Shown here one piece after another: positions 1 to 5,189 of a stretch of DNA of 5,189 bases (position 1 is its first letter; each line of letters starts with the position of its first letter). This stretch comes from DATLFA01 sp039934635 (lineage in GTDB: Bacteria; Actinomycetota; Acidimicrobiia; Acidimicrobiales; WLNW01). The notes beneath the pieces were generated by a model that was not told where the DNA came from, did no database searches, and saw only the letters and a list, made by a program, of their open reading frames with translations. The position numbers and the translations under genes are program-made. The DNA lies in assembly GCA_039934635.1 (NCBI GenBank), contig JBDTLT010000325.1, positions 1-5,189 on the forward strand. The letters are read 5' to 3'.

Positions 1-484
1 GAGCATCCGTTGGTTGCTCAGGACTGACGATCAATTCGAACTCGCCGTCTCGGCCGAAAGTGAGTTGCGTGTCGTTGATCGTCGCCATCGTGCGGTCGGG
101 TCGGTGACCATTGCGCCCGCCCGAAAAGCTGAAGCTCAAATACACATCGGAGCCGCGCCGCCCACGGATGCGGTACGAGCGGTCGGGGGCCAGTATCGCT
201 TGGTCGTACACCGCGTCGGGGTTGATGCCCCCTTGGATGCGCCCGGCAATGACACCGCCCGCGTGGTAGCCGAGCGCGTGCGACCCGAACGGCACGAATC
301 GTGGAACGTCTTCGTCCGTGTCGCCATACAGATCGAGAGCAACCCGGATGAGTTCCGTCGCGTAGTGAAAGCCGGCCGCTTGCTCGAACTCGTCGGTTGA
401 CCCGCGTTCTGCCCCGGTGACCACTGCGCCCGCGGCGACAATGGCGTCAACAAGAGCGGCGTACGCGTCGTTGCTTTGCGTCAT
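1..484 (-). CDS. DUF1214-like protein, N-terminal part (cut by window start)
   Basis: An open frame runs from ATG at 484 on the minus strand to the window edge without a stop, giving 161 visible residues; the C-terminus lies outside. Residues 88-117 read NPD..Y..A.L...RSYRIRGRRG, followed by Y.SF.F (115-120), a TINDTQL segment (135-141) and GRDGEFELIVS (144-154). This is the pattern I know from actinobacterial DUF1214-domain proteins, whose biochemical role is unsettled. Residues 1-60 are helical and acidic (DLYGDTDEDVPRF at 51-63), with no signal peptide or membrane segment, so a cytoplasmic protein is likely. The start is 19 bp downstream of the methyltransferase stop on the same strand, so the two are probably co-transcribed. 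I see no Shine-Dalgarno sequence; a GATACT hexamer lies just upstream. The family call is from pattern memory, not a search. Confidence 0.75.
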   Translation of the reverse strand, partial: MTQSNDAYAALVDAIVAAGAVVTGAERGSTDEFEQAAGFHYATELIRVALDLYGDTDEDVPRFVPFGSHALGYHAGGVIAGRIQGGINPDAVYDQAILAPDRSYRIRGRRGSDVYLSFSFSGGRNGHRPDRTMATINDTQLTFGRDGEFELIVSPEQPTDA

Positions 485-493
485 CGCGCCGAG

Positions 494-499
494 AGTATC
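494..499 (-). promoter_or_regulatory. Possible -10 box (GATACT) before the DUF1214-like gene
   Basis: Read on the minus strand, the 19 bp spacer between the methyltransferase stop and the ATG at 484 contains GATACT, ending 9 nt before the start codon. There is no ribosome binding site, so a near-leaderless internal promoter is possible. No convincing -35 box is visible, and read-through from the methyltransferase gene is the simpler explanation. Confidence 0.22.
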
Positions 500-503
500 G
501 CGA

Positions 504-1373
504 TCAGCTCTCGAGCTCGCTTGTGGCGGAAATGAGTACTGCGTCGGCCCACCAGTATCGAGCGACCAGTTGCGTAGTGGTGACAAAGCCCGCGTCGCGG
601 AGGAGTCGGGTCCATTCGTCGATGGGCTGTTCGAAGGTGTAGCGGGGGAGCGCCGCGTCGAGCTGACCGACGAGTACCGGCAACAAGAAGCCCGAGACGA
701 CTTCCGGATGATCTTCGTACTCGCGGATGCCGGTCTCGTAGCGATCGGCGAGGTAGGCGATGTGTTCGACGGACCGGTCGGCGAATGCGGGCACGTCGAA
801 CTCGACGACTGCGAGGCGCGGGGTCCGTTGCGCCAGTGCCCGCGCGATTGCCGCGCGGTCCCCGGGCTTGGTCGCGTGCAGCGCGAAGGTGGACTGCACG
901 AGGTCCCAGGCCGCGCCGTCATCGAGGTCCGCGAGAAATCTTGCCGCGTCGGCCTGATGCGCAACGACCTCGACGCCCGGACGATCGAGGGCCGCGATCG
1001 CTCTCGCGATCAACTCTGCGGAGGGCTCGACGAGATCGACGCGTGTGGTCGATGCGGTCGACGCGGCGGCGGTCACGCGCCCGTCACCGCAGCCGATATC
1101 GAGTACCGAGCGAGGTCGGACGTCGGCGTGTATTGCGCCAAGGCGGCGGATGGTCTGCGCGTAGAGCTCGACGTTGCCGCCGTTGTCGATGAATGCCTCG
1201 AACGCGCTCGGTTCGTCGTACACCCCGGGTGCCGACATACCGGTCAAGAACTGCGCGAGTGCGGTGGCGAGACGGCTGTCGGGTGCCTGCGCGGCGGCCA
1301 GCCGCGCGGTGACGGCAGCGGTGGCCCAGTCGCCATCCGCGACCGCGGCTAGGGCATCAACGACGGTCGGCAT
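504..1373 (-). CDS. Class I SAM-dependent methyltransferase
   Basis: This 289-residue soluble protein is predicted to transfer a methyl group from S-adenosylmethionine to an unidentified substrate. The SAM-binding motif I is clear at 90-99 (VLDIGCGDGR). The acidic residue ending the second strand is E116 in VDLVEPS, the ADA at 141-143 fits motif II, and WDLVQSTFALHAT (156-168) fits the motif after it. The C-terminal part (249-283) has the 'W..LLRDAGF' helix and a closing strand AVLISA typical of the Rossmann methyltransferase fold. About 85 residues precede motif I, including VYDEPSAFEAFIDNGGN at 51-67, which probably forms a substrate lid. There is no signal peptide or membrane segment. The ATG at 1373 is the first good start; no Shine-Dalgarno sequence precedes it. 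It is divergent from the sigma gene across a 47 bp spacer and followed after 19 bp by the DUF1214-like gene. The substrate cannot be read from sequence. Confidence 0.9.
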   Translation of the reverse strand: MPTVVDALAAVADGDWATAAVTARLAAAQAPDSRLATALAQFLTGMSAPGVYDEPSAFEAFIDNGGNVELYAQTIRRLGAIHADVRPRSVLDIGCGDGRVTAAASTASTTRVDLVEPSAELIARAIAALDRPGVEVVAHQADAARFLADLDDGAAWDLVQSTFALHATKPGDRAAIARALAQRTPRLAVVEFDVPAFADRSVEHIAYLADRYETGIREYEDHPEVVSGFLLPVLVGQLDAALPRYTFEQPIDEWTRLLRDAGFVTTTQLVARYWWADAVLISATSELES

Positions 1374-1407
1374 TGGGTGTCACACGAATGGGGGTCTGGC
1401 TCGGTCT

Positions 1408-1413
1408 TAGGGT
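1408..1413 (+). promoter_or_regulatory. Putative -10 box (TAGGGT) of the sigma-factor operon
   Basis: TAGGGT fits the actinobacterial TANNNT -10 pattern and ends 7 nt before the GTG at 1421. A transcript starting at that G would be leaderless. No matching TTGACA-like -35 box is visible at 16-18 bp upstream, which is common for such promoters. I also see no clear ECF-type GGAAC/CGTC pair, so autoregulation by the sigma factor is not supported by sequence alone. Confidence 0.4.
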
Positions 1414-1420
1414 TGTGGCG

Positions 1421-1918
1421 GTGGGTGAAGAGTCGACGACGGGGGAGCAGCTGGCGCCCCCGTTTTCCGACTGGGTGGTCGTGTACGAAGCGAACGCGGA
1501 GCGTTTGATCAAGTTGGCGACATTCATGGTAGGTCCGACCGATGCCGCCGACGTGGTGAGCGAAGCCATCGCGCGCGCCGTTCGGTCGCCACAGTGGCGC
1601 TCCGTCGACAACCACGCCGGATATCTGAGCCGAGTCGTGGTGAACGAGGCGAGCCGGATGCTCGACCGCGCCCAGCGGCGCTCGAGTCGTGAGCTGCGGG
1701 CCGCTCGCCGAGTCGACGTCGATGCGGTGGAACCGCCGGTCGATGTACTCGCCGCGGTGCGTTCGCTCAGCGGTCGGCAACGGGCGGTGGTCTTTCTCAC
1801 CTATTGGGAAGACCTGACACCGGCGATGGTCGCGGATCGACTCGGTGTCTCCGAGGGTTCGGTCCGGCGCCATCTCGCACGCGCGAAGACCAAGCTTCGG
1901 AGGGTGTTGCGTGACTGA
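1421..1918 (+). CDS. ECF RNA polymerase sigma factor (SigE-like, sigma70 regions 2 and 4)
   Basis: From GTG at 1421 the product is 165 residues, the usual size for a minimal ECF sigma factor. Region 2 covers about 15-90: FSDWVVVYEANAERLIKLATFMVG (15-38), the DAADVVSEAIARA core-binding helix (41-53) and the DNA-melting/-10 recognition helix around AGYLSRVVVNEASRMLDRAQRR (66-87). Region 4 covers about 107-160: LSGRQRAVVFLTYWEDLT (116-133) leads into the helix-turn-helix MVADRLGVSEGSVRRHLARAKTKLRRVL (136-163), which reads the -35 box. No SnoaL-type or other C-terminal extension is present. GTG 1421 is chosen because a TANNNT box sits 7 nt upstream and residues 11-35 then align with the usual N-terminus of the family. 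In-frame TTG 1373, ATG 1388 and GTG 1415 are alternatives. The gene overlaps the next by 8 bp, so its membrane partner is probably made with it and may control it. The regulon is unknown. Confidence 0.9.
   Translation: MGEESTTGEQLAPPFSDWVVVYEANAERLIKLATFMVGPTDAADVVSEAIARAVRSPQWRSVDNHAGYLSRVVVNEASRMLDRAQRRSSRELRAARRVDVDAVEPPVDVLAAVRSLSGRQRAVVFLTYWEDLTPAMVADRLGVSEGSVRRHLARAKTKLRRVLRD
1899..1904 (+). promoter_or_regulatory. Ribosome binding site for the Kelch membrane protein
   Basis: GGAGGG lies inside the 3' end of the sigma gene, 6 nt before the GTG at 1911. It fixes the start of the downstream gene, which would otherwise be ambiguous because the frame stays open upstream to 1845. It also implies translational coupling with the sigma gene. 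Confidence 0.75.
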
Positions 1919-3542
1919 ACAAGAGGCAAGGTTGCGCGAACTCGTGCGAACGATTGTGGACACCGCCCCGCACCCGCCAACGGCGTTCGACATCTCTCGG
2001 CGCGTCGCTTCGCCGGCGCTGGCGTACGACGAATCATGGGACGTCGCGCCTGTGCGTCGGCGCGCGATTCTTGTCACGGCTGCCGCAGTGGTCGTGGTCG
2101 TCGCAATTGTTGTGGCGTTGATCGGCGGTCGCGATCAGTCCGCGAGGCAGATCGCGACTCGGCCGGCGCTGATCGCGGACACGTGGCGCACGTTGCCGCC
2201 GGCGCCGATCGTGGAACGCCAGTCGTACGTAGCTGCCGCGGCCGGCGGCGAGGTGTTGTTCTGGGGTGGGCTGGCCAACGACGATTCGCACCGGCCACTC
2301 GACGACGGCGCCGCCTACGACCCGGTGAAGAATTCGTGGCGAACGCTGCCGAAGTCCCCGCTCGCTCCCCGGTCGGGATCGCTGTCGGTTTGGTCCGGAG
2401 CCGAGTGGTATGTCCTCGGTGGGGGCGACGGTGTCAACCGGTTCGTCGACGCGGCTGCGTACAACCCAGCCACGAACAAGTGGCGCCGGATCGCCGATCT
2501 GCCGTTCCCCGTAACCGGTGTCATGACGAGAGCCGCGTGGACCGGCGCGGGGATCGTGTTGTGGGACGGCCACACTGCGACATACGACCCGGCGAGCAAC
2601 GAGTGGCGGCTCGGCGCGAGCTCGCCCCAGCCCGCGACGATCTTTGGCGACGTGGTAGTGCTCGGCGCCGAGTTCGTCACCGTCATGAAACAGGCGGTGC
2701 TGAACTTTACGGTGCAGGCCTACAACTGGTCGACCGATACATGGCGCTCGATCACGCCCCCGCCGTGGAGCGGCCCGTTCGGCAACTCGGTGGTGGCGAT
2801 CGTCGGCGGCGAGTTGTTCATCGGGGGCGGCGGCGGTCAAGGTACGAATCAACAGCTGGCCGCCTACAGCTACAACACCGGCACGGATCAATGGCGGCGG
2901 CTGCCCGACGCGCCGGTGAGTTTCAGCGGCGACGAGATCTATCCGGACGCGTCGCCGGGACAGTTCGCGGTCGGCTTCGCGGCTGACGGCTCGGTCGTGA
3001 TGTTCGACGCGTCGTCCGCACGGTGGACCGTCGGTGCGCCCGACCCGGTTCCCTCGCGTCGCGAAACGCCGGTGATCTGGACCGGCGCCGAACTCGTCGT
3101 CTGGTCCGGAGGACAGTTGCGCGAGGTTCAGCCGAACGCGTTCGACGTCATCCCCGCAAGCGGTGGCGTCGCGTACGCGCCGTCGGTGACCACGCCATCA
3201 GATGTACGTGTCTGTACCGCGGCGCGTCATCCATGGCAGATCGGTCCCCGCTTCGCCGGCGAGACCGGCGACGGCCTACCGCCTTCGGGAAGCGCTTCGC
3301 GGGCTGCTGCGGACGCCCTCCTCACCGCGGACGCGCAACGACTGAAAGAGCAGTACCACGCAATCAGCGCGGTCGTCCGCGAGGATGGTGGACGGGCCTG
3401 GCGGCGAGCGGCAGATGGTTCGATCGAAATCGTCGACGAGGAGATCGCGACTGTCGTACTCAGCCTCGCTTCGCCCGACGACTGTCCCGACGCGCCAACG
3501 TCCTACAACGGAATTCCGCTCACGTTCGAAGTCAAGAACTAG
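1911..3542 (+). CDS. Single-pass membrane protein with extracytoplasmic Kelch-type beta-propeller; putative sigma-factor partner
   Basis: This protein has 543 residues, starting at GTG 1911 behind a strong GGAGGG and overlapping the sigma stop by 8 bp. Residues 1-51 form a short charged cytoplasmic head ending in RRR; 52-72 form one hydrophobic helix (about 20 A/V/I/L residues); the rest is outside. Residues 92-400 carry at least six Kelch-like units with the signature Y(D/N)P...N.W followed by a hydrophobic strand ending in GG: Y136-W143, Y184-W191, Y225-W232, Y271-W278, Y321-W328 and a weaker F365-W372. Residues 435-543 are a separate C-terminal part holding the only two cysteines, C435 and C525, which could form a disulfide. 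The topology and operon position match an anti-sigma sensor. However, the head has no cysteines and no HxxxCxxC zinc motif, so anti-sigma activity is inference. Propellers usually bind ligands or proteins; the ligand here is unknown. Confidence 0.88.
   Translation: MTEQEARLRELVRTIVDTAPHPPTAFDISRRVASPALAYDESWDVAPVRRRAILVTAAAVVVVVAIVVALIGGRDQSARQIATRPALIADTWRTLPPAPIVERQSYVAAAAGGEVLFWGGLANDDSHRPLDDGAAYDPVKNSWRTLPKSPLAPRSGSLSVWSGAEWYVLGGGDGVNRFVDAAAYNPATNKWRRIADLPFPVTGVMTRAAWTGAGIVLWDGHTATYDPASNEWRLGASSPQPATIFGDVVVLGAEFVTVMKQAVLNFTVQAYNWSTDTWRSITPPPWSGPFGNSVVAIVGGELFIGGGGGQGTNQQLAAYSYNTGTDQWRRLPDAPVSFSGDEIYPDASPGQFAVGFAADGSVVMFDASSARWTVGAPDPVPSRRETPVIWTGAELVVWSGGQLREVQPNAFDVIPASGGVAYAPSVTTPSDVRVCTAARHPWQIGPRFAGETGDGLPPSGSASRAAADALLTADAQRLKEQYHAISAVVREDGGRAWRRAADGSIEIVDEEIATVVLSLASPDDCPDAPTSYNGIPLTFEVKN
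2184..3110 (+). other. Kelch-like beta-propeller repeat domain within the membrane protein
   Basis: This is the coding region for residues 92-400. Glycine-pair strand ends recur at FWGG (117-120), VLGGG (168-172), LWDG (217-220), FIGGG (303-307) and VWSGG (397-401), each paired with a downstream or upstream aromatic/tryptophan turn. The spacing of about 40-55 residues is right for propeller blades. Blade count is six or seven; the last unit is degenerate, and the first W (W92) may close the ring with the last strand. Confidence 0.7.
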
Positions 3543-3562
3543 CGCCGACAACACCGTCGCGC
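3542..3562 (+). terminator. Possible GC-rich hairpin terminator after the Kelch gene
   Basis: Directly at the stop codon, GCGCCGAC (3542-3549) can pair with GTCGCGC (3556-3562), giving a 7 bp stem with one bulged C and a 6 nt loop. No U-tract follows, so if it terminates it is of the tailless kind seen in actinobacteria. It would separate the sigma/Kelch transcript from the padR transcript. Confidence 0.35.
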
Positions 3563-3563
3563 T

Positions 3564-3588
3564 CTATACTCACGTTTCATGAGTATAG
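3564..3588. promoter_or_regulatory. Perfect 9-bp inverted repeat, likely PadR operator
   Basis: CTATACTCA (3564-3572) and TGAGTATAG (3580-3588) are exact reverse complements separated by 7 bp. The AT-rich dyad stands out in GC-rich DNA and covers both the -10 box and the padR start codon. PadR proteins are dimers that commonly repress their own operons through dyads of this size, so autorepression is the natural reading. Binding itself is inferred. Confidence 0.7.
3565..3570 (+). promoter_or_regulatory. -10 box (TATACT) of the padR operon
   Basis: TATACT differs from the consensus TATAAT at one base and ends 8 nt before the A of the padR start codon, so transcription should begin at or within a few bases of the ATG. 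The hexamer is inside the left arm of the dyad. A possible -35, CCGACA at 3545-3550, has a short 14 bp spacing, so the promoter may depend mainly on the -10. Confidence 0.55.
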
Positions 3589-3923
3589 ACGTTGTGAGAG
3601 TAGCGGTGTTGACTGCGCTGGCGTCAGGGCCGCAGCACGGCTACGCGATCCTGCGCGATATGCAGGCACTGTCGGGTGGCAGAGTGTCACCGCCGGTGGG
3701 TTCGCTCTACCGCGTGATCGACAATCTCGTTCGGGACGGGCTGATCGAAGAAGCGAGCAACGATGTCGTCGATGGACGGTTCCGTCGCTACTACCAACTC
3801 ACTGTCGCGGGTCGCCACGAGCTCGAGGGTGCAGCTGCGACGATGACCGCAGTCGCGGCGCAGGCGCGGCGTCGACTGAAAGCGAAGCCCTCGACAATCG
3901 CAATCAAGGGAGCCAGGGCATGA
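3579..3923 (+). CDS. PadR-family winged-helix transcriptional repressor
   Basis: This 114-residue regulator is expected to bind DNA as a dimer and release it on sensing a small molecule. The PadR N-terminal winged helix spans about 6-80: VRVAVLTALASGPQHGY (6-22) with the hallmark G-x-x-HGY, the recognition-helix region PPVGSLYRVIDNLVRDGLIEE (38-58), and the wing RFRRYYQLTVAGRHEL (67-82). The remaining short helix (83-101, rich in Ala and Arg) fits the small PadR subfamily with a minimal dimerisation tail. ATG 3579 has no Shine-Dalgarno sequence, but TATACT ends 8 nt upstream, consistent with a leaderless message. GTG 3594 is an in-frame alternative that would lose only five residues. The stop overlaps the next start as ATGA. 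The likely target is its own promoter dyad and hence the downstream membrane protein; the effector is unknown. Confidence 0.9.
   Translation: MSIDVVRVAVLTALASGPQHGYAILRDMQALSGGRVSPPVGSLYRVIDNLVRDGLIEEASNDVVDGRFRRYYQLTVAGRHELEGAAATMTAVAAQARRRLKAKPSTIAIKGARA
3906..3912 (+). promoter_or_regulatory. Ribosome binding site for the PadR-linked membrane protein
   Basis: AAGGGAG ends 7 nt before the ATG at 3920, inside the 3' end of padR. It selects this start over the long open frame that continues upstream, and it supports translational coupling. Confidence 0.65.
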
Positions 3924-4882
3924 ACGGTCTGGAACGCCGCTATCGAATGCTTCTTGCCATCTACCCGCCGGAGTATCTCGAGCAACGAGAGGAAGAGATG
4001 GTTGCCGTCCTTCTCGCCTCGGCGCACGCGGATCAGCGGCGGCCTGCGATGAAAGAGGCAGTTGGGCTCGTGTACAGCGGCCTTCGCGCCCGAACTGCGG
4101 CTTACGGTCGAGCCGAACGGAGCAATGCGCGAATGTGGTCGGCGCTCGTATCGGCCGCCGCGTTGTCGGCCCTCGCGACGCTCGTTCTCACGGTACACGC
4201 CACCGGGACGTGGTCGACCGAGCGACCGCGGTTGTTCGCTCCGTTCTGGTTGGCGATCGCGGCACTGCCCGCCCTGGTCGTATTCGCCCCTCGCGTGGTG
4301 CGACGACTCGGAGTTGGTCCCGTCGCGATTGCGGTTGCCGGCCTGGTATCAGGCCGATCGGTACCGCTCGTTCAACGTACGCTCTTGGTCGCGGTGGTGT
4401 GGTTCGCATTCGTCGTCTGGCTCACGCCCACCGCCGCCCGGATTTCGCTTCGAGCCGCATCTGTCATCGTGGGAGTCGGTGCCGGACTCGCCGGCGCGGC
4501 AAAGGTGCATTCCGCAATGCGGTGGTCTGGTCCTCCCGCGGCTTACCGCGCGCCGGCACGGGCGGGATATGTGTTGCAGAACGTGTTCCAGGATGTTCCG
4601 ACGCTCAGCAAGTGGATTTGGATTCCGTCGCTGTGTGTTCTGGTCATCGCGGTGTGCACCAAAGGAACCGTTGCGATCATCTACGGTTTCGTGATCGTGC
4701 CTCTGGCCCTTGCAATCACCGCGCTGTCGTCGGTGCCTGTTCTCGACTCGTCGCTGTGGGGCGTTCAGATGTTCGTGGAGGTACCGATCGTCAGTATGAC
4801 TGTCGCCGGCCTCGCGGCGATATTGGGTACCACACTCACGATGCGATCGGATCATCGCGCGGTCGACACAACGATGCGATAA
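3920..4882 (+). CDS. PadR-associated multi-pass membrane protein, function unknown
   Basis: The 320-residue product starts at ATG 3920, which overlaps the padR stop by 4 bp. Residues 1-60 are cytoplasmic and carry the segment LERRYRMLLAIYPPEYLEQREEEMVAVLL (4-32) and RRPAMKEAVGLVYSGLRAR (40-58). That motif combination recurs in actinobacterial membrane proteins encoded next to padR genes. About seven or eight hydrophobic helices follow, near 72-92, 105-123, 133-144, 153-169, 176-194, 233-247, 249-270 and 288-305. Loops are Arg-rich on the likely cytoplasmic side (124-129). No ATP-binding, transporter or enzyme motif is visible. It is presumably the gene PadR controls; a role in membrane stress or export is conceivable but unsupported. 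The 3' end overlaps the convergent methyltransferase gene by 31 bp. Confidence 0.82.
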   Translation: MNGLERRYRMLLAIYPPEYLEQREEEMVAVLLASAHADQRRPAMKEAVGLVYSGLRARTAAYGRAERSNARMWSALVSAAALSALATLVLTVHATGTWSTERPRLFAPFWLAIAALPALVVFAPRVVRRLGVGPVAIAVAGLVSGRSVPLVQRTLLVAVVWFAFVVWLTPTAARISLRAASVIVGVGAGLAGAAKVHSAMRWSGPPAAYRAPARAGYVLQNVFQDVPTLSKWIWIPSLCVLVIAVCTKGTVAIIYGFVIVPLALAITALSSVPVLDSSLWGVQMFVEVPIVSMTVAGLAAILGTTLTMRSDHRAVDTTMR

Positions 4883-5189
4883 CCCAAATCGAGTTGGTCC
4901 TGCTGCCGTAGGTGGCCGTGACGGCGGTCCCAGGCGCCGCTGGCGAGATCGGCGCGCAAGCGCGCTACGCCGGTATCGACGACCGACGGCTCGAGCAACG
5001 CGAACATCGACATCGTGGCCTGGATCGCCGGGTCGCAATACGCTTCGGGGCGCGCCCAGAATGCACCGGCCGATGCCTCGACGAAGTCGCGGGGAACTTC
5101 GAACACACGGATCTCGCAGTCGCCGCCGAGCAACTCGATGACGCGCGCAGCGGATGGCGCGGCCTTGTTGATCGGCATCGAGAGAATCG
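4852..5189 (-). CDS. SAM-dependent methyltransferase, C-terminal part (cut by window end)
   Basis: The minus-strand frame is open from the window edge to a TGA at 4852-4854, giving 111 visible residues. The segments WARPEAYCDPAI, FALLEPSVVDTG, LRADLASGAWDRRHGHLR and LDLGYRIVV are, in this order, the C-terminal pattern I know from a class of actinobacterial class I methyltransferases, in which the Rossmann SAM-binding half comes first. That half would lie to the right of this window, so no catalytic motif can be checked here. An ATG at 5178 is in frame, but a start there would leave only this tail, so I treat it as internal. It is not similar to the methyltransferase at 504-1373 in this region. 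The substrate is unknown. Confidence 0.65.
   Translation of the reverse strand, partial: ILSMPINKAAPSAARVIELLGGDCEIRVFEVPRDFVEASAGAFWARPEAYCDPAIQATMSMFALLEPSVVDTGVARLRADLASGAWDRRHGHLRQQDQLDLGYRIVVSTAR

Noticed and set aside
14..400. Plus-strand open frame of 128 codons at the left end
   Set aside because: The minus strand here encodes the DUF1214-like motif series; the plus-strand product shows none and is a shadow.
417..1352. Long plus-strand open frame of 311 codons opposite the methyltransferase
   Set aside because: It is antisense to a gene with clear SAM-binding motifs, its product is Arg/Gly/Cys-rich without recognisable motifs, and such frames are expected in GC-rich DNA.
1377..1385. 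Short palindrome GTGT-C-ACAC in the divergent spacer
   Set aside because: Four-base arms are expected by chance in this composition; without conservation data I do not call it an operator.
1385..1407. Possible ECF-type autoregulated promoter (GAAT-like and GGTC-like elements)
   Set aside because: The elements are weak matches and their spacing is too short for a normal ECF promoter.
1845..1910. Upstream extension of the Kelch protein frame inside the sigma gene
   Set aside because: It overlaps the sigma factor's helix-turn-helix region, and the GGAGGG 6 nt before GTG 1911 marks the true start.
2034..2986. Long open frames on both strands (minus 2034-2891, plus 2036-2986) within the Kelch gene
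   Set aside because: Both give Arg-rich, motif-free products, while the third frame encodes the regular Kelch repeats.
3023..3919. Upstream extension of the membrane-protein frame
   Set aside because: This part is Arg-rich and overlaps the Kelch gene and padR in another frame. The RBS at 3906-3912 and the ATGA overlap fix the start at 3920.
1..5189. Mobile elements, CRISPR repeats, tRNA or rRNA genes
   Set aside because: I found no transposase or integrase motifs, no spaced direct repeats and no RNA-gene signatures on either strand.

Overview
The window is GC-rich chromosomal DNA. Short leaderless-looking gene starts, tight gene packing, an ECF sigma factor of the SigE-like actinobacterial kind, a PadR/membrane-protein pair with the 'LERRYR..L..YP' start, and a DUF1214-like protein all point to an actinobacterium. 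An acidimicrobial (Ilumatobacter-like) or similar environmental lineage is a reasonable guess, but nothing in the sequence settles the genus. I see no mobile element, tRNA, rRNA or CRISPR array.

Layout from left to right. (1) Minus strand, 1-484: the N-terminal part of a DUF1214-like protein, cut by the window edge. (2) Minus strand, 504-1373: a complete class I SAM-dependent methyltransferase, 19 bp upstream of gene 1 and probably co-transcribed with it. (3) A 47 bp divergent spacer leads to the plus-strand genes. (4) 1421-1918: an ECF sigma factor, best started at a leaderless GTG. (5) 1911-3542: a one-pass membrane protein with a short cytoplasmic head and an extracytoplasmic Kelch-type beta-propeller, overlapping the sigma gene by 8 bp. 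(6) A 36 bp spacer holds a GC-rich hairpin, a -10 box and half of a perfect 9-bp dyad. (7) 3579-3923: a PadR-family repressor. (8) 3920-4882: a multi-pass membrane protein, overlapping padR by 4 bp. (9) Minus strand, 4852-5189: the C-terminal end of a second methyltransferase, converging on and overlapping gene 8 by 31 bp.

Two regulatory modules stand out. The sigma/Kelch pair looks like an ECF sigma factor translationally coupled to a membrane partner that has the topology of an anti-sigma sensor. It lacks the cysteines of a zinc-binding anti-sigma domain and carries a propeller outside the membrane. The PadR/membrane-protein pair sits behind a perfect dyad (CTATACTCA, 7 bp spacer, TGAGTATAG) that contains both the -10 box and the start codon. 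This suggests a leaderless, self-repressed operon. The methyltransferases and the DUF1214 protein look like ordinary metabolic genes with unknown substrates.
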